A stretch of DNA of 64,000 bases from Okapia johnstoni (taxonomy: Eukaryota > Chordata > Mammalia > Artiodactyla > Giraffidae), in NCBI GenBank assembly GCA_024291935.2, contig CM044312.1, forward strand, positions 73,365,001-73,429,000, given 5' to 3'. The notes under the pieces were generated by a model. That model searched no databases and was not told the origin of the DNA. It saw nothing but the letters and a program-made list of their open reading frames with translations. Position numbers and translations under genes: made by a program. Shown here piece by piece: positions 34,967-46,738 of this stretch. Position 1 is the stretch's first letter. Every line of letters starts with the position of its first letter.

Positions 34967-35164
34967 AGTCCCTTCAGTCATTTCCGACTGTTTGCAACCC
35001 TATGGACCATGGCCTGCCAGGCTTATCTGTCCAGGAAAGAATATTGGAGTGTGTTGCCATGTCCTCCTCCAGAGGATCTTCCTGATCCAGGGATTGAACC
35101 AGTGTCTCTTACATCTCCTGCATTGGCAGCGGATTCTTTACCACCAGGGCCACCTGGGAAGCTC
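34967..35164 (-). mobile_element. Bov-tA SINE
   Basis: Body and head in reverse (CCTTCAGTCATTTCCGACTG to CACCTGGGAAGCTCC). Diverged; no clear TSD. Confidence 0.9.
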
Positions 35165-36654
35165 CAGTACCTAGTATAGGGATGTATAAATATTCCATTA
35201 ATGTTACAACACTTTTATTTTTAATGGTTTTACTAGCAGTGCCTGCTATGGACAAAAAAGACTAGATTCCTACTCCCCACATTCACAATGTCCTATTAGA
35301 TTACCTATATTCCCTGCAATTTAGAACTTATAAGCAGGTCAAAGGTTGGGAAGGGACAGGAAAAAACTGTAAATTTACTGGGGAAAATTCAAAGCACTAT
35401 TTAATAAGGTTCAGGTTTCTGCACACAGGTATTATTATAAATTAAATTTTATGTATCTAAATCTATATTCATATATGTTGTGTATATACTCATATACTCA
35501 TTTCTTTGACATCTAACTATGTGGTCTGTGAAATTCATGCCACCAAAAATTAAAATTTTTTAACTGGAAATTGATTTTTGTAATGGAAGTAAGACATTTG
35601 TTACTGATAGCTATATATCTATGTCTATATATGTATACATCTCACGTTTGAAAGTTGATGTTATTATTGCAAAATAATTAAAGACTCTGCTAAGTTATTA
35701 TGTGACATAATGGCATAGATTTGGGACTAAAATTATCTATAATAATGTTTTTAAAATAATCTGTTTCATAGCTCTAATTTACTAGCAGGTAATAATAAAT
35801 GACTATTGTCTATCCATTGGCAACTCACCAGAGAATAAACCCATTTTCAATTTGTTCCATAAATTTGATCATTACATTTTATTCTGATTTAAAAAAGGAA
35901 AAATAGTATTTTTGACAAAATATTGGTATATGGTAAATATATCTGGGAAGACTAAAAGCCAAAATATCAGAAGTTAATCATGTTTTACTGAACATGCTTA
36001 CCATTTTAAGGATCTAAAACTTGTAACTGGAAAATTCCTAAGACTTTCAGCCTAAATAAAAGAGTATAAAGAATGTCAAGTTGCTTTCAATCGTTATAAG
36101 AGGAAAGTGTAAGTACCTCTATTCATTCATGTGTCTAACTGCAATTCTGTGAGGCACCTCAACTCACAAAGACAGATGTCAGTAATTAAAAGTTTGGTTT
36201 TGAGGCTGTAGGAATTATGGCATTCTGTAGCATTCAACGTGGGAAAAGATACATTCATAGGAACTCAGAAAATAAAATAGTTTTAAAGAGAAGAGGGCAG
36301 TGCAACAAAATCCATGTTTTACATATTTTATCCAAAATTGTAAGTTTGTTTACTGAAGAGCCTTCTCTGTTCCCACTCCCCTCTTCATCTCCGTTCTCCT
36401 TTTCCTTCACTTTCTCAGTAATCTCGTCTTAGATTGCCTCCTGGCTAACAGGTACACTATACTACACTTAGATGCAATGCTTTAATGGACAAATAACTTC
36501 TAGGTTACATACCAGGAATTTTATAGCTTCACTTCATTCTGCAACTAGACTTGAGAAAGGAAATGTGGCATAAAAAATACTGGATCACTTTCAATCAGAT
36601 AAAATTATGGTCTATAAGAGGCAGTGTTCAACACCTGCAAATGACTGTAAGCAT
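35165..36654. other. Unidentified AT-rich sequence
   Basis: No recognised repeat. A frame at 36217-36432 has no domain and low-complexity composition. Confidence 0.5.
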
Positions 36655-36716
36655 TCATTCATTCTGTAGATAAATATTGATCTCTGACTGCCAGACACAG
36701 TTCCATTATGTGATGG
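36655..36716 (-). mobile_element. L2-like 3' terminus (tentative)
   Basis: GCATTCATTCATTCTGTAGA and the following ATAAATATTGA resemble the reverse of the L2 3' end. Short and diverged. Confidence 0.4.
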
Positions 36717-37479
36717 TGTTAAATCTTTTTAGCTAAATGCTTCCAAGGTCCATCTTAGTCAAGATTAATAAATGTCAAGATTATCCATCAATTTCATGGA
36801 ATACTATGAATCAGTAATTCATATGTATATTTTATTTTATATATCATGCATTTGCCACAGGGAATGTGAAAAAAAAATAGAGTGTAGTGGATGATAACTC
36901 TCTTTAACACAAAAAGTAAAATATTGGATGATGGTTGTAATCAGAAGAACATAAGAAGAAAGGTCACAGAAAAGCATGTTGGCATAAACAGAGCAGGCAG
37001 TACTAGATTTACTAACTTGGGTGAAGAGAGTACACTTTTGCGAAGCGAGTGTCAGAATGTGTTAGCTGCAACACTCTTCTTCTCAAAACTTGGCAATGGT
37101 TAAGATCTGAAGGTGTAATAGGGTCTTAGCCTCCTTTCATAAACAAGTAGAAAACTGGACAAACAATGTCAAACAGTTTTAGATGTTACCGGAAGTGCAA
37201 AACTATTATCCTTGGAAAACAAAATCACAGTAACTTTACGCTTGGAGAAAATTTATAGAATGTAGTACAGTGAGGGGAACCTAAACTGATATCAGTGGTT
37301 TTGTTATGCTGACAACATTAGAACTGGACTTTTACTATGCTAAAAAGGACTTTTAGGATGGCTCAGATTTACAATATAGAAACATAAAATGAGAGAGAGA
37401 CACTAAAATAGTTCCAGAAATCTACCTAGGGGCCTTCCTGATTTTTAAGAATTCTAATCTGCATACATTAAGAGTAAAA
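36717..37479. other. Unidentified sequence
   Basis: No recognised repeat or coding frame. The distal part may already be HAL1 5' sequence. Confidence 0.45.
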
Positions 37480-37795
37480 CCCCAAAGAGCAGACAAAGAA
37501 CATCTTCAAAGGAAAGAACAGTTACCAAGGAGTTATAAGACAAACAGTTCCCAAGATCATGCAAAGCTAGGCAGTATTCAAGTTCTAATCATCCAGAGTG
37601 GAGACACATTAATATAAGGGACATTGCGTGGAGAGACTCCAGAAGAAATCATGTCTTAGTTGCAGGGTAAAATTAACACCAGAGGAAATACTACTCTAGA
37701 CTTCCTCTTGAAAACATTTTAAAAACTGTAAAAGGATCAAACTAATCAACAAGTAACTGCCTACTAAAACAATGTCCATTACTCTTTAAATAAGT

Positions 37796-37846
37796 GTCAG
37801 CACTTAACAACATAACACAGATGTCAGCACTTGACAACATAACATT
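37796..37846. repeat. Short tandem duplication, period 27
   Basis: GTCAGCACTTAACAACATAAC at 37796 recurs at 37823 with one A-to-G change. It sits within the HAL1 5' region. Confidence 0.75.
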
Positions 37847-38061
37847 CACAAGCATCTAATACAAAAATTACACACACGTGAAGAATCAGGAGAATGAGTC
37901 TGGTATCAAGAGACATTCATCAGTGTAAATATTCTAAAAAAAAAAAAATGACAGGAGTTTGGAAATTTGCCAACAAAGACATAAAATCAATTACAAACAT
38001 GCTCAGAGATTTCAAGGAAAATATGAACATAATGAAAGATAAATGGAAAATATAGAATAAC

Positions 38062-38280
38062 TAGGGGCTTCTTTGGTGGCTCACACTGTAAAGAATCTGC
38101 CGGCCATGTGAGGGACCTGAGTTCGATCCCAGGGTTAGTAAGATCCCCTGGAGAAGGGCATGGCAACCCACCTTAGCATTCTTGTCTGGAGAATTCCTCG
38201 GACAGAGGAGGCTGACGGGCTATAGTCCATGGGGTTGCAAGGAGTCGGACACAGACTGAGCAACTAACGGTTTCACTTTC
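38062..38280 (+). mobile_element. Bov-tA SINE
   Basis: Complete copy inside HAL1. Flanked by a 13-bp TSD, AATATAGAATAAC, at 38049-38061 and 38281-38293. The body keeps the GGGTTCGATCCC-like box B as GAGTTCGATCCC. Confidence 0.95.
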
Positions 38281-38785
38281 AATATAGAATAACCAAATGG
38301 AATACCTGAAAATATAAATATAAGTCTGGAATTAAAACTTCACTGGATAGGGTTAGTATCAGATTATACTCTCCAGAACAAAGCAATATTAGTAAACTTG
38401 TAAACATGGTATCATAAACTATCATAAAATGAAATATAGAGATTAAAAATTAAAAAAATACAGAGAAAAAGAAACTTGTGGAGCAAGATTAATATATGTG
38501 GGCAATCTAACATATGTGAAATTGGATTCCAATAGAGGGGATAGGGTAAGAAAAAAATGTTTTGAATTATGGCCAAATTTTTATAAATTTGATGAATATA
38601 AGCCCAAAGACCCAAGAGAGTCAGCAAACACCAAGAGAAAGTGTGAAGAAAATTACACCAAGGCAATTCATAATTGAATTATTTTTTAAATTAGTAACAA
38701 TACAGAGAAAACCTAAAAAGCCACAAGAGAGAAAGATACAAAGCAGGAGTAAATAAAATATGATTCACGTGCCAAAATTGTCATG

Positions 38786-38900
38786 AAGCCTGTTTTTTGT
38801 ATGACCCAAAAGATGAAAACTTTTTATATATTTTTTTAAAGTAGAATATGCAACAGAGACAGTATGTGGCCCACAAAACCTAAAATATTTATCCCTATTA
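38786..38900 (+). mobile_element. hAT-like MITE fragment
   Basis: GCCTGTTTTTTGTATGACCC and CAACAGAGACAGTATGTGGC then CACAAAACCTAAAATATTTA match a widespread mammalian non-autonomous DNA transposon. The centre is deleted. The same family occurs at 60624-60843. Its right end is cut by a Bov-tA SINE. Confidence 0.62.
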
Positions 38901-38912
38901 TGGAGTAAAGGT

Positions 38913-39124
38913 GGCCTTCCTAGTGGCTCAGTTGTAAACAATCTGCCTGCCAGTGCAAGAGATGCAGGTTTGATCCATGGGCCAGGAAGACCCTCTGGAG
39001 AAGGAAATGGCAACCCTCTCCAGTATTCTTGCCTGGGAAATCCCATGGACAGAAGAGCCTGGTGGGTTGTAGTCCATGGGGTTGCAAAAGAGTAAAGCAC
39101 AACTTAGTGACTAAACAACAACAG
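38913..39124 (+). mobile_element. Bov-tA SINE
   Basis: Complete copy with tail ACTAAACAACAACAG. Flanked by a 12-bp TSD, TGGAGTAAAGGT, at 38901-38912 and 39125-39136. Confidence 0.95.
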
Positions 39125-39136
39125 TGGAGTAAAGGT

Positions 39137-39614
39137 AAATATTATTGTAGACTTTACTTCAGAAATTATTGAAGCCTGAAGACAATGCGATAAAAAGGGA
39201 AAAACAAAGAGCTGAAAGAATAAAAACCATCCCCTAAAATTCTTTGCTTAATTTATTTTATTTATTTATTATCCTTAAATCTCTTTCATAAATGAAGTCC
39301 ACATAAAACCTTCACAATACCAAAGCTGAATTTCTATGCAGAACTGCAGTGTAAGGGATGTTAAAGCATTCCCTTCAAGCAGAAGAAAAGCAATTTCAGA
39401 TGGAAACATTGATCTATGCAAAATTGTGAGAGAACCAAAATTGCTAAATATGGTGGAGAGCAGGAACATTTTTTTCTTATTGTTTAATTTATATAAATAA
39501 TAATAAGTAAGGGTAAAGGATAACTCTTCCTTACAGGAGAATTTCAGTTAATAAATGTAAACATATGAGGGAAATGCAGTATCACCATTAGAACAATATA
39601 ATATTTATTGCAGA
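39137..39614. other. Unidentified sequence
   Basis: A short TTTATT-rich simple tract lies at 39249-39270. No coding frame or named repeat. Confidence 0.5.
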
Positions 39615-39628
39615 CCAATGCATGCTAA

Positions 39629-39839
39629 GGGTTTCCCTGGTGACTCAGATAGTAAAGAATCCGCCTACAATGCTGGAGAACTGGGTTCGATCCCTGGGTT
39701 GGGAAGATCCCCTGGAGGAGGGCATGGCAACCCACTCTAATATTCTTGCCTGGAGAATCCTCATGGATAAAGGAACCTGGCAAACTGCAGTCCATGGGGT
39801 CACAAACAGTTGGACATGACTGGGCGACTAAATTCAGCA
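39629..39839 (+). mobile_element. Bov-tA SINE
   Basis: Complete copy, head GGGTTTCCCTGGTGACTCAG and box B-like GGGTTCGATCCC. Flanked by a near-perfect 13-bp TSD (CAATGCATGCTAA at 39616-39628, CAATGGATGCTAA at 39840-39852, one mismatch). Confidence 0.94.
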
Positions 39840-39852
39840 CAATGGATGCTAA

Positions 39853-40574
39853 AATAGTAGAACAAAAGTTTAAGGTGAAATATAGTATTTTATAGCTTCA
39901 AATTACATCATCCCAAATATTTATTAGTTAAAAATGGAAAATAGTGCTATTTTTATGGTGAAGAAATTTGGCAGACATTACCTTAACCAAGTGGTAAATG
40001 TTAACATAAATAATACTAAGCTGTATATATATACATCGTATTTCCCAGAAGGCATCAAATGGACTTTTCTTCTTAAAGTCCATAACCTCAATCTAATCAT
40101 GAGAAAACATCAGATACACAAAAAGTGGAGGACATGCTACAACATACCTGACCATTATTGTATCAGAGTGTTAAAATCATTGAGGATCAGGAAAGACAGA
40201 ACTGTCACTGATTACAAGAGATTAAGATAAGAAAACTAAATACAGTGTGGGATCCTGGACTGTATCTCAGAATAGGAAAATGATATTTAATGGAAAAAAT
40301 GGTGAAATGTGAAAATATGTATATATAGTTTAGTTAATAAATTATGACAAAGTTAATTTCTTAGATTCTGTAATTGTATAATAGCTATGCAAGATGTTAA
40401 CATTATGGGAAACTGGGTGCAATGTGCAAGAGAACTCTCCACACTATCTTTGCAACTCTCTGTGACAAATTGTTTCAATATATAAACTTAAAAACATTAA
40501 ATGACAATTTAAAATAAAATAACAACAAAATATTGTGATCAAACAGCTCAAAGAACAGGAGCGACAAAAGCCCC
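39853..40574. other. Unidentified AT-rich sequence
   Basis: No recognised repeat or supported coding frame. Confidence 0.5.
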
Positions 40575-40690
40575 TCACCAATTTATATCCTGGCTTTCCC
40601 ATTGAGTTACAGTATAACCTGGGGAAAATCACTTAACCTTGCTGCAATCATGAATGGAATTCTCTTTATTGGACAGATAAAAAGCTATAT
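40575..40690 (+). mobile_element. MIR SINE fragment
   Basis: CCTGGGGAAAATCACTTAAC and the following CTTGCTGCAATCAT... then a GACAGATAAA stretch follow the MIR core. Confidence 0.6.
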
Positions 40691-41254
40691 ATATGTGTCT
40701 TTGCTTTGCACATGTTTTCATTTATGTGTATATATGCATTTGTATGACATGTATGTATGCGTGTGTACATGCACATGCTCTCATGCACACATATGTATAT
40801 GCAGATACATATTTGTATGTATATGTGTGTTTTCTGATGTCTGTAATGTATAGTTATACCAAAGGTATAAATAATATATTCATGAGCATGCCTGTGTTTT
40901 CAAATGATGTGCACACATGAAAATAAGCAAGAGAAACAGTGATTTTTATAGCAGTAATCGACATAAACGACCAGTTGTAGCCATTGAAAACACAAAAGGA
41001 ATACTATGAAAGAATATCAAAAGTAATATTTGCCACATTGTATTGGCCATGAGATAACCTTTATTTGTTGGTAAAATGTTCTCTTGCATGTTGAAAATAT
41101 TTGGATAATTTCTTACTGAAATTAAGAGCAATTTGTTTTGAGGACCTTTTGTTGTAGCTTGAAACAATTGCAGAGATAATAGTTACAATTTTAAATGTAT
41201 ATAGTTGGTGGAACAAAACTGATGTAGAACCTCTAGCAAGCATTTCTAACTCAA
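40691..41254. other. Degenerate alternating purine-pyrimidine tract, then unidentified sequence
   Basis: From 40691 to about 40835, imperfect TG, CA and TA steps dominate (GTATGCGTGTGTACATGCAC), a diverged dinucleotide repeat with Z-DNA potential. The rest is unidentified. Confidence 0.55.
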
Positions 41255-41430
41255 GTGTTTTCAAGCTGCTGTATACTTTAATCTGGCTCAGGTCAAAATG
41301 TTAATTCTTAGACTCTAAACCTAGGGATTCAGTAAATATTGATTGTGTTCCAGAAATCTAAAATTTTATGTACCCTGGGTAATTTTTGCAGTTGGCTGAT
41401 AGGTCACACTTTGAGAAAGAGTATAGTGCT
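41255..41430. mobile_element. MER5-like DNA transposon (diverged)
   Basis: The central CTAGGGATTCAGTAAATATT and the ending CACACTTTGAGAAAGAGTAT fit a MER5-type element. Terminal repeats are weak. Confidence 0.45.
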
Positions 41431-42048
41431 GCAAATTGAATTTCATAATTTTTCTCCAATATAAGAAATTAAATAGAGCAGAAAATATGAATTTCTGTGT
41501 AGGGTGTGCCAAGTATACAAAGATCCTATAAAGTTACTTCTTGCATTAAAAATGAACATTTGTGGGCATGTGTGTGACTACATGATTTTGGCTAGTATGG
41601 GAATTGCATATGTTATGTTTTAATGTTAAGCAAGGAGTAGGCTATATCAGACTTGGACCCATAGACTTTCAGGACTCTTTTGATACATGTTAATTAAATA
41701 GCTATATGCTTGTGAGATACCAGGACCAAAGGTAAGAGACAGAGTTATTTAAAACACATATTTAAAGCCATCTGGGAATTCAATCATTAATCATTCATCT
41801 ACTGATAAAAGTATAGTAGCAGTCAAGTGGAACCCACCTGCCATACTTCACCTGGAAAAGTCCATCTTGAGGTTGCAACATTCCAGTGGAATGTTGATGG
41901 CAACATTGGCTAAGCATATGTGACAGGAGAGTGCCACTGACTGCAGCAGTCAAAAGAATCCAGAGCCACATACTGAAAATGCACATTAAATAATACATTA
42001 GACCAAATCCAGTGATTTGGGGCATTCATAGTCTTTGAAACACTATAT
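41431..42048. other. Unidentified sequence
   Basis: No named repeat or supported gene. Confidence 0.5.
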
Positions 42049-42417
42049 TATTACTGACTATTTCTTTTTTTTTTTTTTATTTTAGTTGGGGGCTAATTAC
42101 TTTACAATATTGTAGTAGTTTTTGCCATACATTGACATGAATCAGCCATGGGTTCACATGTGCTCCCCCTCCCGAACCCTCCTCCCACCTCCCTCCCCTT
42201 CCCATCCCTCTGTGTCATCCCAACGCTCCATCCCTGATCATCTGTCCCATGCATAAAACATGGAATGGTGTTCCGCTTCACATATGACAATATAGATGTT
42301 TCAATGTTATTGTCCCAGAACGCCCCACCCTCACCTTCTCCCTCAGAGTCCACAGGACTGTTCTATGCATCTGTGTCTCTTATTCTGTCTCACATATAGG
42401 GTTACCATTACCATCTT

Positions 42418-43803
42418 TCAAATTCCATATACATGCATTAGTATACTGTATTGGTGCTTTTCTTTCTGGCTCACTTCACTCTGTATAATGGGCTCCAGTT
42501 TCATCCGTCTCAATAGAACCGATTCAAATGTATTTTTTTTAATGGCTGAGTAATATTCCATTGTGTATATGTACCACAGCTTCCTTATCCATTCATCTGC
42601 CGATGGACATCTAGGTTGCTTCCATGTCCTGGCTATTGTAAACAGTGCTGCGATGAACATTGGGGCACACCTATCTCTTTCAATTCTGGTTTCCTCGGTG
42701 TGTATGCCTAGCAGTGGGATTGCTGGGTCATATGGCAGTTCTATTCCAAGTTTTTTAAGGAATCTCCACACTGTTCTCCATAGTGGCTGTACTAGTTTGC
42801 ATTCCCACCAACAGTGCAAGAGGGTTCCCTTTTCTCCACACCCTCTCCAGCATTTATTGCTTGTAGACTTTTGGATAGCAGCCATTCTGACTGGTGTGTA
42901 ATGGTACCTCATTGTGGTTTTGATTTGCATTTCTCTAATAATGAGTGATGTTGAGCATCTTTTCATGTGTTTGTTAGCCATCTGTATGTCTTCTTTGGAG
43001 AAATGTCTGTTTAGTTCTTTGGCCCATTTTTTGATTGGGTCGTTTATTTTTCTGGAATTCAGCTGCAGGAGTTGCTTGTATATTTTTGAGATTAATTGTT
43101 TGTCTGTTGCTTCGTTTGCTATTATTTTCTCCCATTCTGAAGGCTGTCTTTTCACCTTGCTCCTAGTTTCCTTTGTTGTGCAAAAGCTTTTAATTTTAAT
43201 TAGGTCCCATTTGTTTATTTTTGCTTTTATTTCCAATATTCTGGGGGGTGGGTCATGGAGGATCCTGCTGTGATTTATGTCGGAGAGTGTTTTGCCTATG
43301 TTTTCCTCTAGGAGTTTTATAGTTTCTGGGCTTATGTTTAGATCTTTAATCCATTTTGAGTTTATTTTTGTGTATGGTGTTAGGAAGTGTTCTAGTTTCA
43401 TTCTTTTACAAGTGGTTGACCAGTTTTCCCAGCACCACTTGTTAAAGAGATTGTCTTTTCTCCATTGTATACTCTTGCCTCCTTTGTCGAAGATAAGGTG
43501 CCCATAGGTGCGTGGGTTTATCTCTGGGCTTTCTATTTTGTTCCATTGATCTATATTTCTATCCTTGTGCCAGTACCACACTGTCTTGATGACTGTGGCT
43601 TTGTAGTAGAGCTTGAAGTCAGGCAGGTTGATTCCTCCAGTTCTATTCTTCTTTCTCAAGATTGCTTTGGCTATTCGAGGTTTCTTATACTTCCATACAA
43701 ATTGTGAAATGATTTGTTCTAGTTCTGTGAAAAATATCATTGGTAGCTTGATAGGGATTGCATTGAATCTATAGACTGCTTTGGGTAGTATACTCATTTT
43801 CAC
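42418..43803 (-). pseudogene. L1 ORF2 C-terminal region with Cys-rich domain
   Basis: A 461-residue frame from [19 protein letters not shown] to HVYGI. It covers the thumb and C-terminal part of ORF2 protein. A Cys/His cluster (C318, C322, H330, C331, C335) is the L1 C-terminal Cys-rich motif. It is the longest frame in the window, cut from the RT frame by a stop near 43862. Confidence 0.92.
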
Positions 43804-43860
43804 TATATTAATTCTTCCAATCCATGAGCACGGTATATTTCTCCATCTGTTTGTGTCCTC

Positions 43861-44130
43861 TTAGATTTCTTTCATCAGTGTTTTATAGTTTTCTATATGT
43901 AAGTCTTTTGTTTCTTTAGGTAGAAATATTCCTAAGTATTTTATTCTTTTTGTCGCAATGGTGAATGGTATTGTTTCCTTAATTTCTCTTTCTGTTTTCT
44001 CATTATTGGTGTATAGGAATGCAAGGGATTTCTGTGTGTTAATTTTGTATCCTGCAACTTTACTACATTCATTGATTAGCTCTAGTAGTTTTCTGGTAGA
44101 ATCTTTAGGGTTTTCTATGTAGAGGATCAT
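43861..44130 (-). pseudogene. L1 ORF2 segment following the FADD box
   Basis: An 89-residue frame, [11 protein letters not shown] to TLMKEI. The FADD codons lie just upstream at 44131-44142 in this frame. It ends at TAA where L1 relatives have a lysine codon, a nonsense change. Confidence 0.9.
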
Positions 44131-44131
44131 G

Positions 44132-45361
44132 TCATCTGCAAACAGTGAGAGTTTTACTTCTTCTTTTCCTATCTGTATTCCTTTTATTTCTTTTTTCCGC
44201 TCTGATTGCTGTGGCCAAAACTTCCAAAACTATGTTGAATAGTAGTGGTGAAAGTGGGCATCCTTGCCTTGTTCCTGACTTTAGGGGAAATGCTTTCAGT
44301 TTTTCACCATTGAGGATAATGTTTGCTGTGGGTTTGTCATATATAGCTTTTATTATATTGAGGTATGTTCCTTCTATTCCTGCTTTCTGGAGAGTTTTTA
44401 TCATAAATGGATGTTGAATTTTGTCAAAGGCTTTTTCTGCATCTATTGAGATAATCATATTGTTCTTATCTTTCAATTTGTTAACGTGGTGAATTACATT
44501 GATTGATTTGCGGATGTTAAAGAAACCTTGCATTCCTGGGATAAAGCCCACTTGGTCATGATGTATGATCTTTTTAATATGATGTTGGATTCTGTTTGCT
44601 AGAATTTTATTAAGGATTTTTGCATCTATGTTCATCAGTGATATTGGCCTGTAGTTTTCTTTTTTTGTGACATCTTTGTCTGGTTTTGGAATTAGGGTGA
44701 TGGTGGCCTCATAGAATGAGTTTGGAAGTTTACCATCTTCTGCAATTCTCTGGAAGAGTTTGAGTAGGATAGGTGTTAGCTCTTCTCTAAATTTTTGGTA
44801 GAATTCCGCTGTGAAGCCGTCTGGTCCTGGGCTTTTGTTTGCTGGAAGATTTCTGATTATAGTTTCAATTTCCATGCTTGTGATGAGTCTGTTAAGATCT
44901 TCTATTTCTTCCTGGTTCAATTTTGGAAAGTTATACTTTTCTAAGAATTTGTCCATTTCTTCCAAGTTGTCCATTTTATTGGCATATAGCTGTTGGTAGT
45001 AGTCTCTTATGATCCTTTGTATTTCTGTGTAGTCTGTTATGATCTCTCCATTTTCATTTCTAGTTTTGTTGATCTGATTCTTCTCCCTTTGTTTCTTGAT
45101 GAGTCTGGCTAATGGCTTGTCAATTTTGTTTATTTTCTCGAAAAACCAGCTTTTAGTTTTGTTGATTTTTGCTATGGTCTCTTTTGTTTCTTTTGCATTT
45201 ATTTCTGCCCTAATTTTTAAGATTTCTTTCCTTCTACTAACCCTGGGGTTCTTCATTTCTTCCTTCTCTAGTTGCTTTAGGTGTAGAGTTAGTTTATTTA
45301 TTTGATTTTTTTCTTGTTTCTTGAGGTACGCCTGTATTGCTATGAACCTTCCCCTTAGCAT
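44132..45361 (-). pseudogene. L1 ORF2 reverse transcriptase N-terminal part
   Basis: A 409-residue frame with the Z region and RT motifs: SPGPDG at 177-182, LIPKP at 223-227, YRPISL at 237-242, DAEKAFD at 307-313 (catalytic Asp of motif A) and TRQGCPLSP at 364-372. An extra A in a run (about 44200) shifts the frame after RAEK, so the FADD catalytic pair falls in another frame. Confidence 0.93.
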
Positions 45362-45608
45362 TGCTTTTACAGTGTCCCATAGGTTTTGGGTTGTTGTGTT
45401 TTCATTTTCATTCGTTTCTATGCATATTTTGATTTCTTTTTTGATTTCTTCTGTGATTTGTTGGTTATTTAGAAGCGTGTTGTTTAGCCTCCATATGTTG
45501 GAATTTTTAATAGTTTTTTTCCTGTAATTGAGGTCTAATCTTACTGCATTGTGGTCAGAGAAGATGGCTGGGATGATTTCAATTTTTTGGAATTTACCAA
45601 GGCTAGAT

Positions 45609-46238
45609 TTATGGCCCAGGATGTGATCTATCCTGGAGAAAGTTCCATGTGCACTTGAGAAAAAGGTGAAATTGCTTGTTTTGGGGTGGAAAGTCCTGAA
45701 AAATATCGATTAAATCCAATTTGTCTATAGTATCATTTAAAGTTTGTGTTTCCTTGTTAATTTTCTGTTTAGTTGATCTATCCATATGTGTGAGTGGAGT
45801 ATTAAAGTCTCCCACTATTATTGTGTTATTGTTAATTTCCCCTTTCATACTTGTTAGTATTTGCCTTATATATTGTGGTGCTCCTATGTTGGGTGCATAT
45901 ATATTTATAATTGTTACATCTTCTTCTTGGATTGACCCTTTGATCATTATGTAGTGTCCTTCTTTGTCCCTTTTCACAGCCTTTATTTTAAAGTCTATTT
46001 TATCTGAAATGAGTATTGCGACTCCTGCTTTCTTTTGGTCTCCATTTGCATGATATATATTTTTCCATCCCTTCACTTTCAGTCTGTATGTGTCCCTAGT
46101 TTTGAGGTGGGTCTCTTGTAGACAGCATATGTAGGGGTCTTGTTTTTGTATCCACTCAGCCACTCTTTGTCTTTTGGTTGGGGCATTCAACCCATTTACA
46201 TTTAAGGTAATTATTGATAAGTATGGTCCCGTTGCCAT
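45609..46238 (-). pseudogene. L1 ORF2 endonuclease domain, C-terminally frameshifted
   Basis: A 209-residue frame that opens at the true ORF2 start (MATGPYLSII). Endonuclease residues seen: N15 in NVNG, E42 in QETH, Y114 in YAPN, and D144/N146 in GDFN. An extra T near 45700 shifts the frame after LIDIF, removing the SDH catalytic motif. Upstream and downstream parts of ORF2 follow in different frames. Confidence 0.93.
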
Positions 46239-46289
46239 TTACTTTGTAGTTTTAAGTTCGTGTTTAAACATCCTTTCTGTGTTTCCTGT

Positions 46290-46691
46290 TTAGAGAAGAT
46301 CCTTTAGCATTTGTTGGAGAGCTGGTTTGGTGGTGCTGAATTCCCTCAGTTCTTGCTTGTCTGTAAAGCTTTTGAATTCTCCTTCATATCTGAATGAGAT
46401 CCTTGCCGGGTACAGTAATCTGGGTTGTAGATTTTTCTCTTTCATTACTTTAAGTATGTCCTGCCATTCCCTTCTAGCCTGAAGAGTTTCTATTGAAAGA
46501 TCAGCTGTTATCCTTATGGGGATCCCCTTGTGTGTTATTTGTTGTTTTTCCCTTGCTGCTTTTAATATTTGTTCTTTGTGTTTGATCTTTGTTAATTTGA
46601 TTAATATGTGTCTTGGGGTGTTTCGCCTTGGGTTTATCCTGTTTGGGACTCTCTGGGTTTCTTGGACTTCTGTGACTATTTCCTTCCTCAT
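46290..46691 (-). pseudogene. L1 ORF1 C-terminal half (RRM and C-terminal domain)
   Basis: A 133-residue frame from MRKEIVTEVQETQRVPNRIN to LKDLL. It corresponds to the RNA-binding RRM-type and C-terminal domains of ORF1 protein (PRHILIKL, ILKAARE, ADLSIETLQARREW, LYPARISF). The N-terminal coiled coil and 5' UTR are absent because the element is truncated at 46724. The 50-base spacer to ORF2 matches normal L1 layout. Confidence 0.93.
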
Positions 46692-46738
46692 TTTAGGGAA
46701 ATTTTCAACTAGTATCTCCTCGAGTATTACTGACTATT

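Larger units (their letters stand above)
37480..38760 (+). mobile_element. HAL1 / ancient L1M 5' UTR and ORF1 region
   Basis: Plus-strand match to the HAL1/L1M 5' part: AAGGATCAAACTAATCAACA (37733), TGACAACATAACATTCACAA (37832), GAGATTTCAAGGAAAATATG (38007), TTCACTGGATAGGGTTAGTA (38339), and ATTATGGCCAAATTTTTATA with AAGCCCAAAGACCCAAGA (38566-38612). ORF1 is fully decayed. It is interrupted by a Bov-tA at 38062-38280, and a 27-bp tandem duplication lies at 37796-37846. Both edges are approximate. Confidence 0.75.
42063..46724 (-). mobile_element. Bovine-type L1 LINE, 4.66 kb, 5' truncated in ORF1
   Basis: The poly(A) tail is at the left (T-run 42066-42079), then 3' UTR, ORF2 (42418-46238) and the C-terminal part of ORF1 (46290-46691). 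A 14-bp TSD, TATTACTGACTATT, lies at 42049-42062 and 46725-46738, so both edges are exact. ORF2 is broken by an inserted T near 45700, an extra A in an A-run near 44200 and a TAA stop near 43862. ORF1 lacks its coiled-coil part. Divergence is low enough for long frames to survive, so this is the youngest L1 in the window. It cannot be autonomous. Confidence 0.97.

Noticed and set aside
28931..39852. Evenly spaced repeats suggesting an array system
   Set aside because: They are independently inserted SINEs in both orientations, many with different TSDs. There is no regular spacer length.
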